The position numbers and the translations under genes are program-made. A stretch of DNA of 64,000 bases. Source: Actinomycetaceae bacterium. Lineage in GTDB: Bacteria; Actinomycetota; Actinomycetes; Actinomycetales; Actinomycetaceae. The notes under the pieces are model-generated. The model saw only the letters and a list, made by a program, of their open reading frames with translations. It had not been told where the DNA came from and made no database searches. The first letter of the stretch is position 1. Each line of letters starts with the position of its first letter. Where the stretch lies: the NCBI GenBank assembly GCA_030524055.1, contig JAUNHH010000003.1, positions 1 through 64,000 on the forward strand, read 5' to 3'. Below, piece by piece: positions 47,728 through 55,691 of this stretch.

Positions 47728-48476
47728 GCGAATCGCTGTCGTGGGCGGGCAAAGTCCGCGCCAATCTCGCACGCCTTGAAGCCGCGCAAAAACCCGCTAA
47801 TGGGGTTCCGGCCTATACCCGGTGGGTCAATAGGCGCGGAGCCCGTATTGTGGCCGCTATTGGCGCCGCCAGTGGTGTGACCCCCAATGGTATTACCGCC
47901 ATTTCTTTCCTTTTATCACTGAGCGGAATGCTCTGCCTCATTTTTATGGAGCCTTCATTTATCTCGGCTCTTCTCGTCGCCATCCTTTTGGCTTTGGGGT
48001 ATCTTTTTGACTCTGCTGATGGACAGTTGGCGCGCCTGACAGGGACCTCCTCAAAGGCAGGGGAGTGGCTTGATCATGTTGTCGATGCTTTCCGTTCCCC
48101 GGCGATTCACTTCACTCTGGCGGTTGCGATTATGCTGCACCGGCCAGAAATCAGCTGGCTCGCCCTCGTAGCTCTTGGGCATGGCTTGGTCAATAGCGGA
48201 CAATTCCTTTCCCAGATTCTTGCTGAGGCTTTTATTAAGGGAAGTGGAGGCACTCAGCGTCGCGGCGGCACTATGCGCTCCTTCGTTTTGCTTCCCACAG
48301 ACCCGGGAACCTTGTGTTGGTCTTTTGCTCTGTGGGGCTGGTCCAGTGGATTTACCGCCGTGTACTGCCTTCTGACTGCAATTGCCGTGGCTCATAGCGC
48401 AATCTCTTTGCGTCGCCGATATAGCGATGTCCGCGCCCTTGACGCTGCGGCGCAATCGGGAACGGGTCATGCCTGA
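47724..48476 (+). CDS. CDP-alcohol phosphatidyltransferase family membrane enzyme
   Basis: 250 residues with about six membrane segments. The catalytic motif D-x2-DG-x2-AR-x8-G-x3-D-x3-D is visible in DSADGQLARLTGTSSKAGEW followed by LDHVVD. It moves a phospho-alcohol from a CDP donor to an acceptor in the membrane. The start is GTG overlapping the cytidylyltransferase stop as GTGA. The pair could place glycerol- or another polyol-phosphate on a lipid-linked glycan; an ordinary phospholipid role is the alternative. Confidence 0.85.
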   Translation: MSESLSWAGKVRANLARLEAAQKPANGVPAYTRWVNRRGARIVAAIGAASGVTPNGITAISFLLSLSGMLCLIFMEPSFISALLVAILLALGYLFDSADGQLARLTGTSSKAGEWLDHVVDAFRSPAIHFTLAVAIMLHRPEISWLALVALGHGLVNSGQFLSQILAEAFIKGSGGTQRRGGTMRSFVLLPTDPGTLCWSFALWGWSSGFTAVYCLLTAIAVAHSAISLRRRYSDVRALDAAAQSGTGHA

Positions 48477-49383
48477 GATTTGCGTTCTTCTTCCGGCACT
48501 CAATGCGGCCTCAACTATTGAGGCCGCAGTCTATTCCACCCTCCGTGCCCTGCCCGCACACAGCCAGATCCTTCTCCTTGATGATGGCAGTACCGATGGC
48601 ACCGCTCAGGTCGCCGCACAAGGGGCAGATAAAGCCGGGCGGAGCGCAGACCTGGTGGTCATTCGTAATGAGAAACCCGGAGGCGTTGCCAATGGGCTGA
48701 ATCAGCTCCTGTCCCACGCGGATTCGCGTTTCATTGGGCGAATGGATGCCGATGATATTTCTTTACGAGGGCGGTTTCGCGCCTGCATAAAAGCGCTGAA
48801 TAATGGGGATGACTTTGTTTTTACCCAGATTATTCGCACCCGCGGGCGCCTCTATAAACCCAATGCGCCCCTGCCTTTAGACCCGCCATTCTTTCCCTAT
48901 GAATTGCTGCTGTCGAACCCGGCCACTCACCCCGCAATGCTCGCCACACGCGAGGCTTTTGACCGTCTCGGCGGCTACCGGGTGACCCCGGCGGAAGACT
49001 ATGACCTCTGGTTGAGAGCAGCAACAGAAAAAATGCGTCTGCGTCGCCTCCCACACTGGGGCCTGCTCTACCGTATTCACCCAGGTCAGGTCACACAAGG
49101 CGCCGACTACCTTGCCACTTCTCATACTGATAGTCGCCAAGCGCAGGCATATAGTGACCTTGCGCTCGCCCTTGTTGGCACACCCCTTGTGCGTCCAGCA
49201 CTCTTACCTACTGTGGACCCTGCCGAGCGCTCCAGGGCAATCACCACATTTGCTACCGTATTGACCGAGCATTTTGCCCACCTACCAGGCTTCCAAGGAT
49301 TCCTCTTACGGCGGCATTTACGCTCGAAAATCGCCTCAATGTCATCCCTCGACACCGTGACTAAAGAATCAGGTAAGGAATAG
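48469..49383 (+). CDS. Family 2 glycosyltransferase
   Basis: 304 residues. A GT-A fold opens with ICVLLPALNAASTIEAAV, with LLLDDGSTDGT and the metal-binding MDADDISLRGRF. GGYRVTPAEDYDLWLRA is the acceptor-side ED motif. It transfers an activated sugar to a growing glycan on the cytoplasmic face. The ATG at 48469 overlaps the preceding stop by eight bases; an earlier in-frame ATG at 48382 lies well inside the preceding gene. The sugar is unknown. Confidence 0.88.
   Translation: MPEICVLLPALNAASTIEAAVYSTLRALPAHSQILLLDDGSTDGTAQVAAQGADKAGRSADLVVIRNEKPGGVANGLNQLLSHADSRFIGRMDADDISLRGRFRACIKALNNGDDFVFTQIIRTRGRLYKPNAPLPLDPPFFPYELLLSNPATHPAMLATREAFDRLGGYRVTPAEDYDLWLRAATEKMRLRRLPHWGLLYRIHPGQVTQGADYLATSHTDSRQAQAYSDLALALVGTPLVRPALLPTVDPAERSRAITTFATVLTEHFAHLPGFQGFLLRRHLRSKIASMSSLDTVTKESGKE
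48765..48774 (+). repeat. Partial copy (10 of 12) of the interspersed repeat
   Basis: ACGAGGGCGG followed by TT, inside the glycosyltransferase gene. Confidence 0.5.
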
Positions 49384-49388
49384 CCTCC

Positions 49389-50654
49389 ATGAATATCCTC
49401 ACCCTTCCCCCTCATGACGGGCCACAGGTTGTTGCCCGCATTATTAGTACACGGTGGCGCACCCTTTTACTGACCGTTATTGCCGCCGTCGCATTAATGG
49501 CTATTTATCTTGTGGTGGCGGGCCGCGTCTACACCGCCTCCACCAGTTTGCAATTAGCAGTTCTCGGCACCGAACCTAGCCCCACCCAGAGGACCACAGC
49601 CACCTCCTCTATTGATATGACCTCCGAAATGGAGTTGGTGCGTTCAGGTGCAGCCGCCCAACTCACTGTCGATGAAATTGGCTCCGGCCTGACCACCCAG
49701 CAAATTGTTGAGAATATTGACGTCAATGCGAATCCGCTGGGCACAGTCCTCACGATTTCCTGGACCGACCCCAACCCAGACCTTGCCCGCCGTATTTCCT
49801 CTGTCCACGCCCAGTCCTATTTGGAAGTGCGCCGCGGCCTCGTTGCCCAACGTGCAGAAGCCATTGGTGCCGAACTTGACGCAGAACTCACTGCCCGCCA
49901 AGAGGAGTTAGCAACCCTTTCTGGTGACGACGCCAGTGTCGCTGCCCGCCGCGACTCCGTCCTCGCCGCTATTTCCTCACTCCAAACCCGTAAAGCTAGC
50001 CTCCTGGGATACTCCGCCCCGCTGGGCCGCGTCGTCACCTCCGATTCCGATATTGAACTAGTGGAGGGTCCTTCGCGGGCAACATTCCTGGCAGGTGCCG
50101 CAGGCCTTGGCCTCGTCCTCGGATTTGTTGGCATTATGCTTCGCGAACGCTATGACCACCGCGTGCGCGGACCCCGCCACCTCGCCCAAGTCGTGGCAGG
50201 CCCCGTGTGGGGAGCTGACCTATCCGGCCAAGGCGAAATGCGCTGGTATAGCGCCGCCCACCTGGCCACACTTGTGGGTCGTGATCGGGGGATCCCCGCC
50301 CTCGTTATTGGATCAACAGAAATGGAAGCGCCCTTCCTGCTTGCTGCCTATCGTGCCGCCCAAGGGGCTGTCCGGCCAGATCAACGCGTTGTCCTTATCG
50401 ACCTTGACGGACCCCGTGAAGACCTCATCCGTGCTCTGGCCAGCGTCGATCATGTTGTGGTCGCTCCCAGTGCCCATATGCGCAAAGAAGATGTGCGTCA
50501 GCTTGTTGACCAGATTGACCTGTCCGGCTGCGAATTGATTGGTGCCTTCTTCCTGCCCCGCGATGGACGTAAAGGCAATACTGACTTCCAAGATCTCGCA
50601 CAGGAGGCTCCCCGCCGCGCCCCTGCCCACGCACGTGAAGAGGGCCTGATGTGA
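49389..50654 (+). CDS. Wzz-like polysaccharide chain-length/co-polymerase protein
   Basis: 421 residues. An N-terminal membrane segment (about 23-45), an extracytoplasmic helical region with a coiled-coil stretch (about 150-205) and a second membrane segment (about 225-245) give the Wzz layout. A cytoplasmic domain of about 170 residues follows, resembling a BY-kinase ATPase. The P-loop is lost, however: VIGSTEMEAPFLLAAY replaces GxxGxGKS, although VVLIDLDGP and VDHVVVAP Walker-like strands remain. It is probably a non-catalytic scaffold controlling polymer length. Confidence 0.78.
   Translation: MNILTLPPHDGPQVVARIISTRWRTLLLTVIAAVALMAIYLVVAGRVYTASTSLQLAVLGTEPSPTQRTTATSSIDMTSEMELVRSGAAAQLTVDEIGSGLTTQQIVENIDVNANPLGTVLTISWTDPNPDLARRISSVHAQSYLEVRRGLVAQRAEAIGAELDAELTARQEELATLSGDDASVAARRDSVLAAISSLQTRKASLLGYSAPLGRVVTSDSDIELVEGPSRATFLAGAAGLGLVLGFVGIMLRERYDHRVRGPRHLAQVVAGPVWGADLSGQGEMRWYSAAHLATLVGRDRGIPALVIGSTEMEAPFLLAAYRAAQGAVRPDQRVVLIDLDGPREDLIRALASVDHVVVAPSAHMRKEDVRQLVDQIDLSGCELIGAFFLPRDGRKGNTDFQDLAQEAPRRAPAHAREEGLM
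50294..50305 (-). repeat. 12-base interspersed repeat, exact copy inside the Wzz-like gene
   Basis: CCCCGCCCTCGT on the plus strand, read as Pro-Ala-Leu-Val. Confidence 0.85.
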
Positions 50655-51877
50655 ATACCCCAACTGAAGGCGCCCTGATCCTCAGCCTGGATTTTGCTTC
50701 CGGGTCCTTACGCACCATTTCTGGGGTCCCGACCGATCCACGGACTATTGCTCTGGTCAGCTACCAGGGGCGTAGCGTCGCCCTTTACGATGGGCCGACA
50801 GAGGAAATTCAGGACCTTCTTGTCGCTGCCTCCGAAAACACTGGGCCGGTTGCGCGCGGATGGGACCAGCCAGATGGACGGCCAACACGCTTGCCACGTG
50901 CCTCCGTCGTTGTGTGCACTATGGGCACCTCTGACCTGCTGGCGGGCGCCATTAACGCCATCCTTGCCAGTTCGGTTACCGACTTTGAGCTGATTGTTGT
51001 CGATAATGCCCCCTCAACTGGTGCCACTCGGCGGGCGCTCGCGGGGGTGAGCGACGAGCGTCTGCGGATTATTGCCGCCCCACTGCCGGGCCTGTCTCGC
51101 GCGCGTAATCAGGGTGTGATTGCTGCCCAGGGTGAGGTCATTGTCTTTACTGATGATGACGCCATTGTTGACGCCCATTGGCTGCGCGGCATGCTGGAGC
51201 CTTTTGCCGTTGATACGGGCGGACTTATCGGTGGGGTTACCGGAATCGTCCTCCCATTGGAGTTGGCGCATCGGACTCAACGCTGGTTTGAATCGCGTGG
51301 AGGATTCCCCAAAGACCTCCGTCCCAGCGTGTGGATGCTAGGGCCCATTCCTCCCGAACTCATTACCTTCGGTTCTCGTGGCGAGGGCGGACCCCTGCAC
51401 CCTTACACCACTGCGCGCGTGGGCGCAGGGGTATGTATGGCTTTCCGCACGCAGGTACTGCGCGCCGTGGGTCCTTTCGATACTGCTTTAGGTGCGGGAA
51501 CCCCAACGCGCGGTGGGGAAGACCTCGATATATTTGCCCGTGTCTTGCGGGGCGGATGGGCCATTATTCATACGCCTGACGCTGTGGTGCATCACCGGCA
51601 TCGCCGCGATGAAGAGGGCCTCTACACCCAAATTCGTGGCAATGGGTCGGGAACGTCGGCTCTGCTGACAAAAACTATTGCCGCCAACCCCCTGGTAATA
51701 CTTGATATTGCCGCGAAAGTGCCCGCGGTGGCTCGCCGGTTGAATCCTGGATCGGCGCGGGTAGCGGGCAGTGAAAGCGACGTTCCTGGTGATTTGACGA
51801 AGGTAGAAGCCCTGGGCTTCCTTGAAGGGCCCCTGGCCTATCTGAAGGCTCGTCGGCGCGCAGGGAGGAAGGCGTGA
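50651..51877 (+). CDS. Family 2 glycosyltransferase with N-terminal extension
   Basis: 408 residues. About 80 N-terminal residues of unknown role precede a GT-A domain: ASVVVCTMGTSDLLAGAINA, LIVVDNAPS, SRARNQGVIAAQGEVIVFTD with the metal-binding DDD, and GGEDLDIFARVLRGG. The start is GTG, overlapping the Wzz-like stop as GTGA. It belongs to the glycopolymer operon. Donor sugar and acceptor cannot be read from sequence. Confidence 0.88.
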   Translation: MNTPTEGALILSLDFASGSLRTISGVPTDPRTIALVSYQGRSVALYDGPTEEIQDLLVAASENTGPVARGWDQPDGRPTRLPRASVVVCTMGTSDLLAGAINAILASSVTDFELIVVDNAPSTGATRRALAGVSDERLRIIAAPLPGLSRARNQGVIAAQGEVIVFTDDDAIVDAHWLRGMLEPFAVDTGGLIGGVTGIVLPLELAHRTQRWFESRGGFPKDLRPSVWMLGPIPPELITFGSRGEGGPLHPYTTARVGAGVCMAFRTQVLRAVGPFDTALGAGTPTRGGEDLDIFARVLRGGWAIIHTPDAVVHHRHRRDEEGLYTQIRGNGSGTSALLTKTIAANPLVILDIAAKVPAVARRLNPGSARVAGSESDVPGDLTKVEALGFLEGPLAYLKARRRAGRKA

Positions 51878-53457
51878 GCCCCGACAAGGACCCATCGTCA
51901 GGGACGCGGCGCCCCGTCCCTGCCTATATTGAGGCAACGGCCGAAACGCAGGCTATTCCTGTCGTTGCCCACAAAATGGAACTTGCGGCCGCCCGCGATG
52001 CGTTACTGCAAGAAAAGATGAGTCCTGTGGAAGCTGCTCAGCTTCCCACATCCAGTCGTCTTGATGACCTTGAAGCAGCGCGTGAGAGACGTAAAGAAAA
52101 TCGCTATAAGCGCCTGCAGCGCCTGAGTTCTTTAGAGCCTAAACGCGGCCCTGTTGTTGAAGGACTTGGGCCATGGTCTTTTATTCTCCCTTTCGCGGGG
52201 TATATTGCCTGGTGGGCGCTAGGTCCGGGGGATTTAGCCTGGCCTATCGGCGCCATTATTATGGTGATTGCCTGGCAGGGAGTGCGCGGTTTGCGTATTC
52301 CTGCGCCCTGGATTTTATGGATTGCCTTCCTTGCCTGGGTTCCACTGACATTTATGATGATTGATACCTCCGGCCGCGTTGTCGGAGCTATTTATCGGTA
52401 TATTCTGCTGATTGCCCCCTTTATTTTCGCGATTCACGTCTATAATGCGCGGCGCCGCCTGCCTTTACGCGCCATATTAGCGACAATGACAGTCTTTTTG
52501 CTGTCCATTACTATTGGCGGCTATATTGCGATGGCTTTTCCGGAGCTCGTGATTCGCACACCTATGGCCTATGTATTGCCTGATGGATTATTGGGCAATG
52601 AACTTGTCCGTGAAATGGCTATTCGGCGTACGACCCAATGGGAAGCCACAAATATTATTGCCACTGAGCCGCGCCCCTCGGCCCCATTCCTTTATGCCAA
52701 TACCTGGGGAAATGTCTATTCTCTTGTGCTGCCCTTGGCATTAGTGCACTGCCTTTTTGAGTTCCGCCTCAAGTCGCGGTGGCGGTGGCCTGCTGTGGCG
52801 GTGTGTGTTGCCTCTGTGGTGCCAGCGGTCAATACATTGAACCGGGGAATGTTTATTGGCCTGGGAGTTGTCGCCGTGTGGGTGGCTATTCAATTCCTCT
52901 TAGCTGGCCGTTGGCGGGGCGTGAGTGTTGGCGCAGCACTTCTGGCCATTGTCGGCTTTATTTGGGCTATATCGCCTTCCGGTGCGGAGTTTTTCCATCG
53001 TGCGGCAACAGCGCAATCAACAGTTGACCGAATGCTTCTCTATTACGCCACCATTGAGGAGTTATGGAAATCGCCTATTTTGGGATTTGGGGCTCCGCGC
53101 CCATCGCCAACCCCCTGGCTTCCCTCTTTAGGTACTCAAGGCCAATTCTGGAATGTGCTCTTTTCTCATGGCCTTGTCGGGGTGCTTCTTTTTGTCGGCT
53201 TCTTCGGCCTGATTTTCTTCCTTGCCTTAGGTCGCCGCGATATTCTTGGCTCCACTTTAGCCGGTTTAGTTTTAGCGACCCTGGCCGAGTCATTTGTTTA
53301 TGGAATGATGACCGGAATGATGCTCTCTCTCCTCGCTGTCGCCCTTCTTGCACGGGGCGACAGCGTGGAAAAAGAGGTTGAGCGTATTAACACTGAGGAT
53401 CTTCTGCGAAAGAGTCAGACACAACCTTCCACGCGCCGTCAGCTTGTTCGAGGATAA
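51874..53457 (+). CDS. O-antigen ligase/polymerase-like membrane protein
   Basis: 527 residues. About 90 hydrophilic N-terminal residues are followed by 10-12 membrane segments and a large external loop (about 215-275), then the Wzy_C-type core (NRGMFIGLGVVAVWVAIQFLL, and later SPILGFGAPRPSP with GTQGQFWNVLFSHGLVG). Such proteins polymerise or ligate lipid-linked glycans outside the membrane. The start is GTG in a GTGA overlap with the preceding glycosyltransferase. Its last 71 bases overlap, antisense, the 3' end of the next gene. Confidence 0.85.
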   Translation: MSPDKDPSSGTRRPVPAYIEATAETQAIPVVAHKMELAAARDALLQEKMSPVEAAQLPTSSRLDDLEAARERRKENRYKRLQRLSSLEPKRGPVVEGLGPWSFILPFAGYIAWWALGPGDLAWPIGAIIMVIAWQGVRGLRIPAPWILWIAFLAWVPLTFMMIDTSGRVVGAIYRYILLIAPFIFAIHVYNARRRLPLRAILATMTVFLLSITIGGYIAMAFPELVIRTPMAYVLPDGLLGNELVREMAIRRTTQWEATNIIATEPRPSAPFLYANTWGNVYSLVLPLALVHCLFEFRLKSRWRWPAVAVCVASVVPAVNTLNRGMFIGLGVVAVWVAIQFLLAGRWRGVSVGAALLAIVGFIWAISPSGAEFFHRAATAQSTVDRMLLYYATIEELWKSPILGFGAPRPSPTPWLPSLGTQGQFWNVLFSHGLVGVLLFVGFFGLIFFLALGRRDILGSTLAGLVLATLAESFVYGMMTGMMLSLLAVALLARGDSVEKEVERINTEDLLRKSQTQPSTRRQLVRG

Positions 53458-54034
53458 AGATGTGTTTGCTTCGCGTCGGGGCTTCCGGATCACCCACTTC
53501 CTGGCCATTCTCATCGAGAACCTTCACCGCGGAGGAGTCAATACAGGCTTCCACGGTCATTTTCCCGCCCTCATTGGACACCACATTCGAGGAGGCAATA
53601 GTGGGTGCACCTTCTTGACGCAGTTTTTCAGCCGACCACTGCTGCAGCGTCACCTGGTGCGATTCCAGTGCTTCGCCCGACAAAATAGGGGAGAGGTCGG
53701 TTTCAGGATTCGGGGCGGCCAGAGATTCCGCGGTTTGATTCAGCACCCCTTCAAGTGCCTCGTTTTCTGTGGAGGCTTCGACTTTGGTAATCGGAACCAG
53801 AGGAGCGGATTGGGGGGCATTTGCACCACTTTGCGGGGTGGGAAGATCGCTTCCGCTCACAGCGTCGTCAATCGACGAGGGCGGGGCGTCTCCCGACTGG
53901 GGCCCAGCGCTGGTTGATTGAGGGAGTAGATTTTGTCCACCACCCATAAGGGCAAAAATAGCAAAGCCTCCTGCCACTAGGGCTAAGGCAGCGCCAAGGA
54001 TAAGTAGAAGAGTGGGGCGAGGATTCTCGGACAC
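53387..54034 (-). CDS. Membrane-anchored secreted protein of unknown function
   Basis: 215 residues. One membrane segment near the N-terminus (TLLLILGAALALVAGGFAIFALMGG) is followed by a Ser/Pro/Gln-rich linker (about 30-80). Then comes a small C-terminal domain ending SKHIFILEQADGAWKVVSDS, which looks like an NTF2/Mce-associated type fold. The GTG at 54034 has GGAG six bases upstream and is preferred over 54103, which overlaps the divergent flippase start. It is the only gene of the cluster on the minus strand. An exact 12-base repeat encodes PPSS in the linker. Confidence 0.72.
   Translation of the reverse strand: MSENPRPTLLLILGAALALVAGGFAIFALMGGGQNLLPQSTSAGPQSGDAPPSSIDDAVSGSDLPTPQSGANAPQSAPLVPITKVEASTENEALEGVLNQTAESLAAPNPETDLSPILSGEALESHQVTLQQWSAEKLRQEGAPTIASSNVVSNEGGKMTVEACIDSSAVKVLDENGQEVGDPEAPTRSKHIFILEQADGAWKVVSDSFAEDPQC
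53875..53886 (+). repeat. 12-base interspersed repeat, exact copy inside the anchored-protein gene
   Basis: ACGAGGGCGGGG, read on the minus strand as part of Ala-Pro-Pro-Ser-Ser. Confidence 0.85.
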
Positions 54035-54103
54035 AGTGTTCTCCGGGGCCGTAGGATTAGGCAGCGCCCCCAAGGATACAACTGAGCAGATCAGAGGAGT
54101 CAC

Positions 54104-55576
54104 GTGGAAAAGGCGCGATCATCGCGAGCAGCACTGGCCCGTGGAGGGGCTTTCGGCTTTATTGGAGCCGCATCCAGTGCGGTGCTCGGTTTCTTATTGA
54201 CCTTAATGTTGACTCGCCTGCTTGGCAATGTGGGCGCTGGCGTTATTCTTCAAGCAACAGGGGTTTTCTCTCTTGTTCTTGCCCTGTCAAAAGTGGGAAT
54301 GGACTCAACAGCCATTTTTCTTCTTCCGCGTTTAAAGAAGTCTGCGCCGGAAGAGATTCGCCCCACTGTGCACCTCATGTCAGTGGTAGCGGTGGGTGCG
54401 TCATTGATTGTTGCTACGGGATTGTTTTTTGCTGCACCGCTGCTCTGGGGTGGGCAAAGCGCTGACCTCGTGTCAGCTATTCAGGCCATTGCCTGGTTCC
54501 TCCCAGCGGGCGCATTACTTTTGGTAGCGGCTGCGGCCCTACGTGCTCTGGGAGGGATGCGTGAATTTGTTCTGACCCAGCAGATTGCCCTGCCACTGTT
54601 ACGTCCACCGGCTGTTGCCCTCGCCTTTTTTGCCACCGGGTCACTTTTAGTGGTCTCAATGGCCTGGGCACTGCCCTTGGTAATGGTGTTAACCGTTGCC
54701 CTTTACCTTTTGTGGCGGCGCTTAGGGCAGTATCCAGCGGGTCCGTGGCTACCTGAAGTCTCTCGCGGGCGCGAATTAGCTGCCTTTGCAGCACCTCGGA
54801 CCCTTGCTGCCGGCCTAGAACAGGCGATTACCTGGCTTGATGTCCTCATTGTTGGCACCATCCTTGGTACGGGGGCGGCAGGGATTTACGGTGGGGCCAG
54901 TCGCTTTATTCAGGCGGGAATGCTGGTGGATTCGGCATTGCGCGTTGTTGTTTCCCCCCAACTATCCTCGATGGTCCATGAAAAGCGCTTTGATGAACTC
55001 CGTAGTCTCTATGCCACAGCCACGACATGGCTGGTGCTTTTCGCCTCACCAATCTATGTCCTGATGGCCATCTACTCGCCAACATTGATGGATATTCTCG
55101 GCGAGGGCTTTGCGGAAGGCGCAGGAGTCGTTGTTGTCCTTGCAGGTGGCGCTTGTGTCACTTTCCTCGCAGGAAATATTCATACCCTATTGATTATGAG
55201 CGGCTTTAGCGGTTGGGCGGCGATTAATAAGATTATTATTGTCATCGTCAATGTCGTGGCAAATCTTCTCCTTTTGCCGCATCTTGGCATTATTGCTGCT
55301 GCTTTGAGTTGGGCGCTCTGTATGGTTATTGACGCAATTCTCGCCTTTATAGAGGTGCGACACTTCCTTGGGTTGTCTCTTGGGGTTCTTTCTCATCTTT
55401 GGCCACTACTTTTGGTTGCTCTCAGTGTTGCTCTTCCTGCATTTGGGGTCTCAAAGTGGCTTGGACAAGGGCTTTTGTCTCTTGCCGTTGCCTGTGCTCT
55501 CTCTCTCATTTCTTTCGCACTTACTGTCGTGACCTGCCGAAAAAGCCTTCATTTATCTGGGTTACGAGCTCGCTGA
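54104..55576 (+). CDS. Polysaccharide flippase (Wzx/MATE-like, MOP superfamily)
   Basis: 490 residues with 12-14 membrane segments, opening with the amphipathic RGGAFGFIGAASSAVLGFLLT typical of Wzx-like exporters. It would move lipid-linked oligosaccharide across the membrane for the polymerase encoded upstream. The start is GTG after AGAGGAG. It is divergent from the anchored-protein gene, with about 70 bases in between, and precedes the first secreted paralog by 115 bases. Confidence 0.87.
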   Translation: MEKARSSRAALARGGAFGFIGAASSAVLGFLLTLMLTRLLGNVGAGVILQATGVFSLVLALSKVGMDSTAIFLLPRLKKSAPEEIRPTVHLMSVVAVGASLIVATGLFFAAPLLWGGQSADLVSAIQAIAWFLPAGALLLVAAAALRALGGMREFVLTQQIALPLLRPPAVALAFFATGSLLVVSMAWALPLVMVLTVALYLLWRRLGQYPAGPWLPEVSRGRELAAFAAPRTLAAGLEQAITWLDVLIVGTILGTGAAGIYGGASRFIQAGMLVDSALRVVVSPQLSSMVHEKRFDELRSLYATATTWLVLFASPIYVLMAIYSPTLMDILGEGFAEGAGVVVVLAGGACVTFLAGNIHTLLIMSGFSGWAAINKIIIVIVNVVANLLLLPHLGIIAAALSWALCMVIDAILAFIEVRHFLGLSLGVLSHLWPLLLVALSVALPAFGVSKWLGQGLLSLAVACALSLISFALTVVTCRKSLHLSGLRAR

Positions 55577-55630
55577 TCGAGAGTTAGCGGAAAACCTCTG
55601 CCGGTATTGAAAAACGCAGGTGGGCGCCTT

Positions 55631-55691
55631 GTGTCATCATTAATACACCCGAGCTTACCAGTCGGGAATATTTCCATCATCATGAGGTCCC
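55631..55691 (+). promoter_or_regulatory. Conserved upstream block of secreted paralog 1
   Basis: GTGTCATCATTAATACA is followed by the inverted repeat CCCGAGCTTACCAGTCGGG (55648-55666), then TCATGAGGT (ribosome-binding site) before the ATG. The same order and nearly the same bases precede the other two paralogs. TAATAC (55641-55646) may be a -10 box, but no -35 is convincing. Confidence 0.7.
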
